DNA of 64,000 nt from Bacillota bacterium (GCA_023421395.1 JAEZTL010000028.1:13178-77177); one strand, 5' to 3'; counted from the first letter of the stretch, positions 27,228 through 35,705 are shown. The notes: generated from the sequence alone by a model not told the origin. A program made the numbers and translations.

Positions 27228-28199
27228 ATGAAGAAGGTTCTCTCCCTCGTCCTCATGCTCTGCCTGGTTCTCTCCGTCGCCGCCAGCGCGGAAACCATCG
27301 TTGTTATGCCCAAACTGGTGGGCATCCCCTACTTCAACGCCTCCGAAGTCGGCGCGTTGGAAGCGGGCAAGGAACTGGGCATCGAAGTGATCTACACCGG
27401 CCCCACCGAGGGTGACGCCGCCCAGCAGGTGCAGATGATCGAAGACCTCCTGATCCGCGGCATCGACAGCCTGGCCATCGCGCCCAACGATCCCGACGCG
27501 GTCTCTCCCGTGCTGCAGAAGTGCGCGGAAGAGGGCGTTCTGGTCGTCGACTGGGACACCACCGCCAAGGGCGACGACGTGAAGTACTCCATTCACCAGA
27601 TCGACGACAAGGCCTATGGCGAGTTCATCTGGGATAAGCTCGTAGAGGCGATGGGCACCGATTCCGGCGAGTACGCCATCGTGACCGGCTACCTGACGGC
27701 CGCCAACCTCAACACCTGGATCAACTACGGCCTTGATTACGCCAAGACCAAATACCCCAACCTCAAGCTGGTCACCGATCCGGTGCCCTCCGACGAATCC
27801 GCCCAGGAAGCCTACACCCAGACGCTGGCGCTGCTGGCCGCCTACCCGGATCTGAAGGGCATCGTGGGCGTCTCCACCCCCGCTCCCATCGGCGCGGCGA
27901 TGGCCATCCAGGAGAAGGGCCTGCAGGACAAGGTCGCGGTCGTCGGCTCCTCCATGCCCACGGACTCCGCCCCCTACCTGAAGGACGGCTCGCTGGACTT
28001 CGGCATCCTGTGGGATCCCGGCATGCTGGGCAAGCTGACCGTGTACGTGGCGCACTATGAGCTGAACGGCACCAAGATCGAGAACGGCATGGAAGTCCCC
28101 GGCGTCGGCGCGATCACGCTGCTTGACGACGGCAAGACCATCATCATGGGGCCCCCGTCCGTCTGGACCGCCGAGAACGTCGATCAGTTCAAGTTCTAA
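27228..28199 (+). CDS. Periplasmic-type sugar-binding protein (RhaS/LsrB-like)
   Basis: The 323-residue precursor has a signal peptide ending near residue 21 (VAASAET) and no lipobox cysteine. The mature protein starts IVVMPKLVGIPYFNASEVG and has IEDLLIRGIDSLAIAPND and VDWDT, features of LsrB/RhaS-type LacI-like binding proteins. It could bind rhamnose, another methylpentose or AI-2; the sequence does not decide. TAAGGAGTGA precedes ATG 27228. It is the last gene of the importer operon and is followed by a strong terminator. Confidence 0.87.
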   Translation: MKKVLSLVLMLCLVLSVAASAETIVVMPKLVGIPYFNASEVGALEAGKELGIEVIYTGPTEGDAAQQVQMIEDLLIRGIDSLAIAPNDPDAVSPVLQKCAEEGVLVVDWDTTAKGDDVKYSIHQIDDKAYGEFIWDKLVEAMGTDSGEYAIVTGYLTAANLNTWINYGLDYAKTKYPNLKLVTDPVPSDESAQEAYTQTLALLAAYPDLKGIVGVSTPAPIGAAMAIQEKGLQDKVAVVGSSMPTDSAPYLKDGSLDFGILWDPGMLGKLTVYVAHYELNGTKIENGMEVPGVGAITLLDDGKTIIMGPPSVWTAENVDQFKF

Positions 28200-28227
28200 T
28201 CTGGAATTGGCATAAACCTCGACCCAT

Positions 28228-28272
28228 AAAAAGCCGCGCGCGGATTGCTGCCCGATCCGCGCGCGGCTTTTT
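28228..28272. terminator. Bidirectional terminator between convergent operons
   Basis: A perfect 18-bp inverted repeat (28228-28245 with 28255-28272), loop of 9, begins with AAAAA and ends with TTTTT, so it works on both strands. It closes the importer operon (plus) and the prd-like operon (minus). Confidence 0.95.
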
Positions 28273-28279
28273 GTGCCGT

Positions 28280-29500
28280 TCAGTCTTCCCCATAAGCTTC
28301 CCGGACCGAAGCCATGAGGATTTCAAACGCACGGTCGCAGTCCGCCTCCGTCACGATCAGCGGCGGCACCATACGGATTACGGAAGTGCCGATGAGCGTC
28401 ACCAGAAGGTGCCGGTCGGCGCAGCCGTGCTTGATCGCCTTGCCCACCGGGGCGTCGAACGCCACGCCCACCAGAAGGCCCTTGCCGCGGACCTCCTTCA
28501 CATGGGGCAGCCCCTTCAGCCGCTCCATGAAGTAGCCGCCCACCGCCGCGGCACGCCCGGCGAGGTCGCCCTCCAGCATTTCCGTAACGGCTGCCAGCGA
28601 CGCCGCGCAGCAGACGGGGTTGCCGCCGTAGGTGGTGCCGTGGGACCCGGGTGTGAAGGCGGAGGCGGCCTCTGCAGAGGCGCAGACGGCGCTGATGGGC
28701 ATACCGCCGCCCATGGCCTTGGCCATGGTGAGGATGTCCGGCCTGACGCCGTAGTGCATGAAGGCCATCACCTTTCCAGTTCGGCACCAGCCGGTCTGGA
28801 TCTCGTCCAGCAGCAGAAGAAGGCCCTTTTCATCGCAGAGCGCCCGGAGGCCCTTCATGAATTCCTCCGTGGCGCTTACCACGCCGCCCTCTCCCTGCAC
28901 CGGCTCCACCATGATGGCGATGGTATTCTCCGTCACGGCGGCGCGGAAGGAATCGAGGTCGTTGAAGTCGGCGTAGCTGAAGCCGGGCAGCATGGGCTTG
29001 AACCCCTGCTGGCAGGCGTTGTCCGGCTGGCCGGTGGCGGTCAGCGCGCCGTAGGTGCGGCCGTGGAAGCTGTTTTTCGCAGTCACGATGTGGTATTTCT
29101 CCGGCCCGTACTTTCCGGTGCCGTACTTGCGCGCCATCTTGATCATGGCCTCGTTGGCCTCTGTGCCGGTACTCTGAAAGAAAATTTTGTCCATGCCCAG
29201 CGTGGTGCAGATTTTCTCGGCCAAAAGCGCCTGCGGAATGGTGTAGGGATAGTTGAAGGTGTGGATCACATCCCCCGCCTGGTCCCTGACGGCGGCGACC
29301 ACCGCATCGTTGCAGCTTCCCACGGAGTTCACCGCAATGCCGCCGTAAAAATCCAGGTATGCCTCGCCGTTCTCATCGTACAGGTACACGCCCTTGGCGC
29401 GCTCGCACACGAAGTCGAAGCGCTCGTAGGTGTCGATCATGTAGGTCTTGACGAGGGTTTTCACGTCTTCCGCGGTCAGGTTCCGGTCCCTAAGCTTCAT
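28280..29500 (-). CDS. Class III aminotransferase (ArgD/OAT/GABA-T-like)
   Basis: The 406-residue PLP enzyme has FQSTGTEANEAMIKMAR, the PLP aspartate region LLLDEIQTGWCRTG, and AKAMGGGMP with the Schiff-base lysine. The family includes acetylornithine, ornithine, 4-aminobutyrate and 5-aminovalerate aminotransferases. As last gene of the prd-like operon it is more likely to act on an omega-amino acid such as 5-aminovalerate, or on ornithine, than in arginine synthesis, since no arg gene is near. GAGGGAGAGG precedes ATG 29500. Class is certain; substrate is inferred from context. Confidence 0.9.
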   Translation of the reverse strand: MKLRDRNLTAEDVKTLVKTYMIDTYERFDFVCERAKGVYLYDENGEAYLDFYGGIAVNSVGSCNDAVVAAVRDQAGDVIHTFNYPYTIPQALLAEKICTTLGMDKIFFQSTGTEANEAMIKMARKYGTGKYGPEKYHIVTAKNSFHGRTYGALTATGQPDNACQQGFKPMLPGFSYADFNDLDSFRAAVTENTIAIMVEPVQGEGGVVSATEEFMKGLRALCDEKGLLLLLDEIQTGWCRTGKVMAFMHYGVRPDILTMAKAMGGGMPISAVCASAEAASAFTPGSHGTTYGGNPVCCAASLAAVTEMLEGDLAGRAAAVGGYFMERLKGLPHVKEVRGKGLLVGVAFDAPVGKAIKHGCADRHLLVTLIGTSVIRMVPPLIVTEADCDRAFEILMASVREAYGED

Positions 29501-29536
29501 ACTGCCTCTCCCTCTCTCGTTTTGGGTCGGATGCGA

Positions 29537-30664
29537 TCACAGGCACGCGCGGTAGATCGCGCGGATTTCCTCCGGGGAAAACGGGGCCGGGTGGTTGGCG
29601 ATGGATGCCGCCGAAACTTTCAGGCAGTTGTCCGCCATCCAGTCCACATCGCCGCGCGCGATGCCCAGCGCACCCAGCGTGATCTCAAGTCCCAGCCGCC
29701 CGATGAGCGCGGCCACGACGCCGGCGCAGTCGGTTTCGTCCCGCCCGCCCAGCGCCCGGGAGATCTCTGCCATGCGCTTGGGCGCGAAGGGCGCGGTGCG
29801 CCGGAGGATCTCCGGCGTCAGCGCCGCCAACCCCTTGCCGTGGGTGACATTTTTCAGGCCGCTGACCGGATGCTCCAGCGCGTGGGCCGCGCCGACGCCC
29901 GCCATGCCGATGGCCATGCCGCCCAGCGTAGAGGCCAGCGTCACATCGCACCAGGCGTCCACATCCTCCGGGCAGGCCAGTATGCGCTCGAGGCTTCGGG
30001 CGAGGCGGCGGATGCCCTCCAGCGCATGGAGATCCGTCAGCGGCTGAGCGGCCTTCGCGTAGTAGGCCTCCATCGCGTGGGAGAGCGCGTCAAACCCCAC
30101 CGAGGCGACGACATCCCTCGGCAGCGTGGTCATCAGCTCCGGGTCCACGATGGCGCACCGGGCGAAGAGGGCTTCGGCGCGCAGCGACTTTTTGTCGCCC
30201 GTTTCCGGGTTGGTCAGCACGGAAAAATGGTTGCCCTCGCTGCCGGTGCCACAGGTGGTGGGGGTCAGCACGATGGGCAGCGCCGCCTCGCCCGTCCGCC
30301 GCGCGAAGATGTAGTCCGACACCTCGCCTTCGTTGACCGCCATGAAGGCCGCGGCCTTGGCCGCGTCCAGCGCGCTGCCGCCGCCGAGTCCCACCACCAC
30401 GTCGCAGCCCGCGCTCCGGGCCAGCGCTGCGGCGTCCGCCACTGTGGTGGTGAGGGGGTTGGGTTCCACGCGGTCAAAGACGACCGCCTCCACGCCGTGC
30501 ACCTCCAGCAGCTTGACGGCGCGCGCCAGAAGGCCCGTCCGCTTGGAACTGCCGCTGGTCACGACCAGCGCCTTCCCGCCGTGCCGTGCGGTCTCCCGTC
30601 CCAGCGCTTCCAGCTTTCCCGGCCCGAACACAAGCCGAACCGGCACGCAATAGCCAAAGACCAT
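29537..30664 (-). CDS. Iron-containing alcohol dehydrogenase
   Basis: The 375-residue group III alcohol dehydrogenase has the NAD-binding GLGGGSALDAAKA and metal ligands in CAIVDPE, GFDALSHAMEA, ALEHPVSG and NVTHGKG. The family includes 4-hydroxybutyrate and 5-hydroxyvalerate dehydrogenases. With the following aminotransferase it could reduce the semialdehyde derived from 5-aminovalerate to 5-hydroxyvalerate. It starts 10 bases after the racemase stop, with an AGGA ribosome-binding site. The substrate is an inference. Confidence 0.9.
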   Translation of the reverse strand: MVFGYCVPVRLVFGPGKLEALGRETARHGGKALVVTSGSSKRTGLLARAVKLLEVHGVEAVVFDRVEPNPLTTTVADAAALARSAGCDVVVGLGGGSALDAAKAAAFMAVNEGEVSDYIFARRTGEAALPIVLTPTTCGTGSEGNHFSVLTNPETGDKKSLRAEALFARCAIVDPELMTTLPRDVVASVGFDALSHAMEAYYAKAAQPLTDLHALEGIRRLARSLERILACPEDVDAWCDVTLASTLGGMAIGMAGVGAAHALEHPVSGLKNVTHGKGLAALTPEILRRTAPFAPKRMAEISRALGGRDETDCAGVVAALIGRLGLEITLGALGIARGDVDWMADNCLKVSAASIANHPAPFSPEEIRAIYRACL

Positions 30665-30674
30665 AATTTCCTAC

Positions 30675-31712
30675 TCAGCCGGACTTTCCGCCGACCAGAA
30701 AGCCGTATTTTTCGGGATCGTCGCTATTGAGAATCAACTGATTGACACCGGTGATATAGGCGCTTCCGGTGATCTCCGGAATGACCGCCGGATAATCCCC
30801 CACCCGCGTTTCGCCGGCGACCACGCCGCGAAACAGCGTGCCGGTGATGCTCTCGTATACGAAGGGCTCGCCCATCTTCAGAAGGCCCTTATGGTACAGG
30901 CACGCCAGCTTCGCGCTTGTGCCGGTGCCGCAGGGAGAGCGGTCGATCTGCCGGTCCCCGAACACCACCACGTTTTTCAGGTTGGCGCGGTCATCGTCCG
31001 CGGGGCTGAAAAATTCCACCAGGTCCACGCCGCGGATATCCAGCTCCGGATGTCGGACGGAGACGGTCCGGTTGATCGCCTCCATCAGCCCCATGCCCAG
31101 CTCCGTCAGCGCCGTAAGATGCCCGCCGCAGACATTGAGGCCTACCTTCGCGGCGTCCACCAACGCGAAGAAGCTGCCGCCGAAGGCGATGTCGCAGGGA
31201 ATCTCGCCGAAGCCCGGCACCGGGACGGTCAGCTCCTCCCGGTACACAAAGGTGGGCACGTTGACGAGGCTGACCTCCCTGGCCCGCCCCTTTTCCACCC
31301 AAACGCGGGCGCGCACCAGCCCTGCAGGGGCGTCCAGCGTCAGATAGGTAAAGGGCTCCTCCACCGGGACAAGCCCCGTCTCCACCGCCACGGTCGCGGT
31401 GCCGATGGACCCGTGTCCGCACATGTTCAGGTAGCCCGAATTCTCCATGAAGATCACCCCCAGGTCGGCCCCGGGGGTGGCGGGGTCGGTGATCAGCGCG
31501 CCGAACATGTCCTTGTGGCCCCGGGGTTCCAGCATCAGCGCGGTGCGGAAGTGGTCGAAGTTCCGGGCAAGGTACTGCTTGCGCTCCATCATGGTTCGGC
31601 CGGTCAGGCGCGGGAAGCCCTTCAAAATAATGCGCGTGGGCTCGCCCATGGTGTGGGAATCCACCACCAGGAAGGTTTTCTCCGCATTTTCAAGCGCCGA
31701 GAAGCAGTCCAT
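30675..31712 (-). CDS. prdF: Proline racemase family protein (PrdF-like)
   Basis: The 345-residue protein keeps both catalytic cysteines of proline racemase: C98 in NMCGHGSIG and C261 in DRSPCGTGTS. This two-thiol arrangement interconverts L- and D-proline; hydroxyproline epimerases also have both cysteines. In the prd-like operon it would supply the D-isomer to the reductase. ATG 31712, with GGAGG eight bases upstream, is preferred over the TTG at 31730. It starts 22 bases after the PrdB stop. Confidence 0.9.
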   Translation of the reverse strand: MDCFSALENAEKTFLVVDSHTMGEPTRIILKGFPRLTGRTMMERKQYLARNFDHFRTALMLEPRGHKDMFGALITDPATPGADLGVIFMENSGYLNMCGHGSIGTATVAVETGLVPVEEPFTYLTLDAPAGLVRARVWVEKGRAREVSLVNVPTFVYREELTVPVPGFGEIPCDIAFGGSFFALVDAAKVGLNVCGGHLTALTELGMGLMEAINRTVSVRHPELDIRGVDLVEFFSPADDDRANLKNVVVFGDRQIDRSPCGTGTSAKLACLYHKGLLKMGEPFVYESITGTLFRGVVAGETRVGDYPAVIPEITGSAYITGVNQLILNSDDPEKYGFLVGGKSG

Positions 31713-31734
31713 ACGCTTATCCTCCGGCAATGGC

Positions 31735-32460
31735 CTAGACGTTGTGCCTGTACTCGTAGGGCAGCAGCTTCATCTGGCCGTAGTGGTCAAATTCCGCCAC
31801 GCACTCAAGCGAATCCTTGAGGATGCCCGTCTGCATGGCCTTATTGCCCGGCTCGCCGGCGTTGGAGCCGATGGGCACGTGGGCGGCGGCGATGCGGGGC
31901 GCGCCCTGCTGCTTGGCGATGGGCGGCAGCGCCGCGATCACGATGCAGCTCATGCCCGCCTCCTCGCAGGCGCGGGTCACGATGGTGGCGGAGCGGTGGC
32001 AGGTGCCGCAGCCGCCGGTGCAAAGGACGATGTCCACGCCTTGGGCTTTCAGCTTCCGGGCAATCTCCGGGCCGGTCTCACTTCTGAATTTTTCCACGTT
32101 TCCGCCGCCGCCCATAAAGCCGTACATCTCCCCGGACAGGCTGCCGATGAAGCCCTCGGCCACCAGCTCCCTTAGGCGGTCCAGCGGAAACATGGCGTTG
32201 ACGTCCTTGTTGATGTCGGAGTTGTCGAACCCGCCGTGTGTGACCATCAGCCCCGACGTGGGGATGTCCGACGGGATGGGGCGGTAGGAGTAATCCCCGG
32301 CGGTATTGAAGGGCTTCTGATCCCTCCGGTGGATGCCGCCGGCGGTGATGAAGGCCACCCTGCACTCGGAGAGCGGCCTGGAAAGCGGCGTCCAAACGGG
32401 CCTGGGGGCGGTGGGCACGAAGATTTCCGATTGCAAACCCTCGGCGGTTGTAAGCTGCAT
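31735..32460 (-). CDS. prdB: D-proline reductase PrdB-like subunit with Cys in place of Sec
   Basis: This 241-residue homologue of the selenocysteine subunit of D-proline reductase has CTGGCGTCHRSATI at residues 147-160. Characterised PrdB proteins have selenocysteine at the position of C151, in a U-x-x-C motif. Here the codon is TGC (32008-32010), giving C151-G-T-C154. The enzyme reductively opens D-proline to 5-aminovalerate together with PrdA. GGGAGGAATCGCC precedes ATG 32460. The cysteine may lower activity or mark a different substrate. Family assignment is strong; activity is inferred. Confidence 0.88.
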   Translation of the reverse strand: MQLTTAEGLQSEIFVPTAPRPVWTPLSRPLSECRVAFITAGGIHRRDQKPFNTAGDYSYRPIPSDIPTSGLMVTHGGFDNSDINKDVNAMFPLDRLRELVAEGFIGSLSGEMYGFMGGGGNVEKFRSETGPEIARKLKAQGVDIVLCTGGCGTCHRSATIVTRACEEAGMSCIVIAALPPIAKQQGAPRIAAAHVPIGSNAGEPGNKAMQTGILKDSLECVAEFDHYGQMKLLPYEYRHNV

Positions 32461-32490
32461 GGCGATTCCTCCCGCAATGATTTCAAAAGG

Positions 32491-32682
32491 TCACTTTGTC
32501 CGCATATAGCTGAAGTAGAATTCCACCACCTGGCCGGGCGCGGGCGCAGCGTCCGATATCAGCCACCTCAGCGGCACCGTGACGACCCCCAGCCTACCCG
32601 CGATCTCCACCTTGACGGCGGTGTCGTTGACCTCCACGATGGTTCCCCTGGTCAAAACCGGGATCAGTTCCACGCGCGTCAC
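32491..32682 (-). CDS. Small prd-operon protein (63 aa)
   Basis: GTG 32682 overlaps the PrdA stop (GTGA), giving a 63-residue protein (MTRVELIPVLTRGTIVEVND... ending YFSYMRTK) that looks all-beta, with a VEVNDTAVKVEIAGRLGVVTV core. Small proteins of this size lie between prdA and prdB in clostridial prd operons; this is recalled from general knowledge and should be checked. It may be an assembly or structural factor of the reductase. A longer reading frame runs back into prdA, but overlapping translation from the GTG is the simplest start. Confidence 0.7.
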   Translation of the reverse strand: MTRVELIPVLTRGTIVEVNDTAVKVEIAGRLGVVTVPLRWLISDAAPAPGQVVEFYFSYMRTK

Positions 32683-34391
32683 ACCCCATCCGCGATTTTC
32701 TGGTTGCGCCCGATCACCCGTTGATCCCACTTGGGCTCGGGCGGCAGAATGGACATGCCGGCCATCCGGGTCTTGAGCATCAGGATGGCGCGCTTCGCAT
32801 CCGCCGCCGTCAAAGAGGAGCAGCCGGCGATTTCGTTTTCGAAGCCCTCCGCGTCCTTGTTCAGCTCAATCATGGCGTCCATGTAGGGATTTCCCACCAC
32901 CAGCTGGCCCTGATAGGCGCAGAAGCTTACGCCCACCACCGGGATGCCCCGCATGCCCACCTGTTCGATGTGTGAGGCGAAGTCGATGTGGTTGTTGCCA
33001 AAGCCCTCGGTGGTCACGATGGCGCCCGCCACGTCCAGCGTCTCCACCAGCGTGCCCAGGCGCTCGGAGACGTACATCTTTTCGTCGTTGACCTGGGGGC
33101 TGCCGACAAAGATCACGCCGGCGAGGTCCAACTCCCCGTCCTCGGCCAGCCCCTCCACCAGCGGCTCGCGGAAGTAGTGGCGCGTCATCTCCTTGGTGGC
33201 GGGACCGATGCAGGTGAGGGCATGGATCGCGCCGTCGCGCACCTGGTTGGGCGTCATCATCACCGGCACGTTGCCCAGGTCCACGTTCTTCTGGCCGCCC
33301 TGAATGCCCGCGGGCTCGACAGGGCACAAAACGTTATCGTGCATCGCGCCCTGGCCCATAATCTCTTTGATGAGCACCACCCGGGGGCGGCCGGCCTTGC
33401 GCACGTCTCGGCAGATTTCCTCGCGGGAAACCGGCTCGGCGGTGACCTTCAGCGCGTCCCGGACGGTCTGGATGATCACATCCTGCGCGGAATGGGCGGC
33501 GAAGGGCCCGCGCCGCTCCATGCCGGCGCCCCGCTCGACCGTCACATGAACGCGGACGATGATGTCCCCCTCGTCCGCGCAGCCGGGACGGCCGAAGGCC
33601 ATTTTCTCGTCCAGATACCCCTCGGAGGAGCCGAACTCGTGCACCTGAACGCCATCTTCGTCCACACCGGTGAGCATGAACACCACGCCGTCCAGCACAT
33701 GGGACACGCCCTCGCCCAGCTTGCCGGACACCTTCGTGGAGACAGGGCAGACATCCATGATGGTCTGGGTGCGGACGTGGCGGCCGCCCGGCGGGATCAC
33801 GTCAATGGACAGCGCTTTCACCAGCGGGCTAACCGCCCTGGCCGCTTCCGCCAACGCCCGGTCGATGGTGAGCACACCGCCGGAGAATGCGGTTTGATCG
33901 CCCAATATCACCTGATTCACGGTAAAATACTTCTTGTTGAGCGCGCGGATCACCCTGTCCTCCGCCTTGGGCTCCGACGGGACGACCGGCGCGGGCGCGG
34001 GCGGCGGCAAAAAGCCGGGCACGAGGCCCGCCGGGATGTCAATTTTGAGCCCTTCAAGCCTTGCGATCTCGATGCGCACACCGCCCGGCGCCGTCGGGGT
34101 GGCCGGCGCGGCGGGTGTGGAAGCGATGGAAGGCGCAACCGACGCGCCCTCCACCATCTCCGGCAGGATGGCGGTCAGCGCCTCGCAATCCCTGGCGATG
34201 GTCTTGCCCAGCGCCGCTTCGATGGTAAGGCCACGCGCGTCCAGCGCGACGAGCCCGGAATCCAGCATTTCCTTGAAAAGCGAGGGGTCCTCCAGGTCTC
34301 CGGGGCCGATGACCGTGCCCTTCTGCCGACGGCAGCAGAAAACCGCCGGATCCTTCAGGTGTTGCCGCAGGGTATCGCTTGTGATGGACAT
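32679..34391 (-). CDS. prdA: D-proline reductase proprotein PrdA
   Basis: The 570-residue protein fits the PrdA proprotein, which is cleaved into two subunits, one ending up with an N-terminal pyruvoyl group derived from cysteine. A Thr-Cys pair at T393-C394 (HALTCIGPATKE) near the C-terminal third is the best candidate cleavage site, leaving a fragment of about 177 residues. Residues about 84-140 form an Ala/Pro-rich linker. Other features are VCPVSTKVSGKLGEGVSHVL, GRPGCADEGDIIVRVHVT and PVVGVSFCAYQGQLVVGN. GGGAGGCGG precedes ATG 34391, and the gene lies 30 bases after prdC. It would hold the pyruvoyl site that binds the amino group of D-proline. Confidence 0.88.
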   Translation of the reverse strand: MSITSDTLRQHLKDPAVFCCRRQKGTVIGPGDLEDPSLFKEMLDSGLVALDARGLTIEAALGKTIARDCEALTAILPEMVEGASVAPSIASTPAAPATPTAPGGVRIEIARLEGLKIDIPAGLVPGFLPPPAPAPVVPSEPKAEDRVIRALNKKYFTVNQVILGDQTAFSGGVLTIDRALAEAARAVSPLVKALSIDVIPPGGRHVRTQTIMDVCPVSTKVSGKLGEGVSHVLDGVVFMLTGVDEDGVQVHEFGSSEGYLDEKMAFGRPGCADEGDIIVRVHVTVERGAGMERRGPFAAHSAQDVIIQTVRDALKVTAEPVSREEICRDVRKAGRPRVVLIKEIMGQGAMHDNVLCPVEPAGIQGGQKNVDLGNVPVMMTPNQVRDGAIHALTCIGPATKEMTRHYFREPLVEGLAEDGELDLAGVIFVGSPQVNDEKMYVSERLGTLVETLDVAGAIVTTEGFGNNHIDFASHIEQVGMRGIPVVGVSFCAYQGQLVVGNPYMDAMIELNKDAEGFENEIAGCSSLTAADAKRAILMLKTRMAGMSILPPEPKWDQRVIGRNQKIADGV

Positions 34392-34421
34392 AGGCCGCCT
34401 CCCGTATCAAAATGGTGCCCG

Positions 34422-35705
34422 TCAGGGGGTCAGTTTCCGGATCAGCCGGTGGTTCACGGCGCGCAGCGCGCCGTCGGTGGCGTGGTGGACAGCCAGCCCC
34501 AGCTGCGGGGCGCAGGACATGACGGTGTTGGTGCAGTCGGCACAGTTTCCGATGAGAATCTCCTCCGCGCCCGCTTTTTTGAGCGCCAGCACCTTCGAAA
34601 CCTGCCCGGGGCAACGGCCCGGGTTCTCGCACTTGAGCGCCTGACGGACTCTTTGCGCCTGTCTGCAGGTTTCGACGCCCGCCACCTCGCAGCCCATGGA
34701 TGCGGCGATTTCCCGAAGCCGCGCCTCGTCCGCGCCGCAGGCGCAGACGAGCAGGCCCAGCCTGCGCCCTCTGACAGGGAATTCCTCCGCCGCCAGCACG
34801 CCGCCTGTGGTCTTGAGGACCGGCGCGTCGGCGCTCCCTCGCCGTCCGGTGAACGGACCGCCCAGGATGATCTCCCCATACCCAGAAGCGCCGCCCGCCC
34901 TTTCAAGGAGCGCGGCCGCCGGCAATCCGACCGGCACGTCGAAGAATACCTGCGTCAGCGGCCCGGCGAGCTTTCCGGCCACGGTGAGGTCCTTGTCGAT
35001 CATCGGTTTTTTCTCCTCCACCGCCTCGAAAAGGCGGTGGAGCGTCTCGGCGTTGAACACCGCCGCGCCGGCGGCGGCGGGCAGTTCGTCCACGCCCAGA
35101 AGCACACCCAGCGCCTGACGCACCACGGCGCGCTCCTCTCCCGCGGGGTAATGAGGCGGGAGCGGGCACAGCCGTATCTCCTCCGACAGAAAGGGTCTGA
35201 GCGCCGCCATCGCCCGTTCGTGCCCGGGCTTGACGGCCACGACACCCCGGCCGGCCCCCGTCAGCGCCATGGCGATGCGCAGCCCCGCCATCGCCTTCTC
35301 AGGTCCCCGTTCCAGCCGCTCAATGTTGTGGGAGAGGATGGGTTCGCACTCCGCCGCGTTCATGATCACCACGCCGCCGGGAAGCGGCGTCAACTTGGCC
35401 CAAGTGGGAAACCCCGCGCCGCCCAGCCCCACCAGGCCGGACCGCTCGATCCGCTCCATCGGCGTTTCACCGGAGAGCGGCACGTATCCCCTCTCCGTCT
35501 CGTAACCGGGATCCGGCAGGATCTCCACACACTCCGCCGTCACCCGCGAAACGGCGCCGGACACGCTGGCGTGCAGGTTCGCACCCAGCGCCCCCGCCGG
35601 CTTCTCCGCGATCAGCCGGCCCCTTTGCACCCAGTCCCCCTCGGAAACCACCGGCGCGGCGGGCGCTCCGATATGCTGCTTCAGCGGAAACCTGAATGTC
35701 GGCAT
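34422..35705 (-). CDS. prdC: RnfC-like electron transfer protein PrdC
   Basis: The 427-residue protein is related to RnfC/NqrF-type subunits: an N-terminal barrel (PLKQHIGAPAAPVVSEGDWV, then GLGGAGFPTWAKL) and a central nucleotide-binding region. The C-terminal cysteine cluster is CENPGRC, CADC and MSC. PrdC is thought to pass electrons from NADH or Rnf to proline reductase. ATG 35705 is preferred (GGGAATGGGA upstream); an earlier in-frame start would extend into the promoter. It is the first gene of the operon, with no in-frame TGA, so no selenocysteine is predicted here. Confidence 0.87.
   Translation of the reverse strand: MPTFRFPLKQHIGAPAAPVVSEGDWVQRGRLIAEKPAGALGANLHASVSGAVSRVTAECVEILPDPGYETERGYVPLSGETPMERIERSGLVGLGGAGFPTWAKLTPLPGGVVIMNAAECEPILSHNIERLERGPEKAMAGLRIAMALTGAGRGVVAVKPGHERAMAALRPFLSEEIRLCPLPPHYPAGEERAVVRQALGVLLGVDELPAAAGAAVFNAETLHRLFEAVEEKKPMIDKDLTVAGKLAGPLTQVFFDVPVGLPAAALLERAGGASGYGEIILGGPFTGRRGSADAPVLKTTGGVLAAEEFPVRGRRLGLLVCACGADEARLREIAASMGCEVAGVETCRQAQRVRQALKCENPGRCPGQVSKVLALKKAGAEEILIGNCADCTNTVMSCAPQLGLAVHHATDGALRAVNHRLIRKLTP

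Noticed and set aside
28271..30730. A plus-strand open frame of about 819 codons across the aminotransferase and alcohol dehydrogenase genes
   Set aside because: It is a shadow frame opposite two genes with clear catalytic motifs and shows no recognisable domain.
31735..35705. In-frame UGA selenocysteine codons in the prd-like genes
   Set aside because: PrdA, PrdB and PrdC are all open without a TGA, and the expected position in PrdB is TGC.
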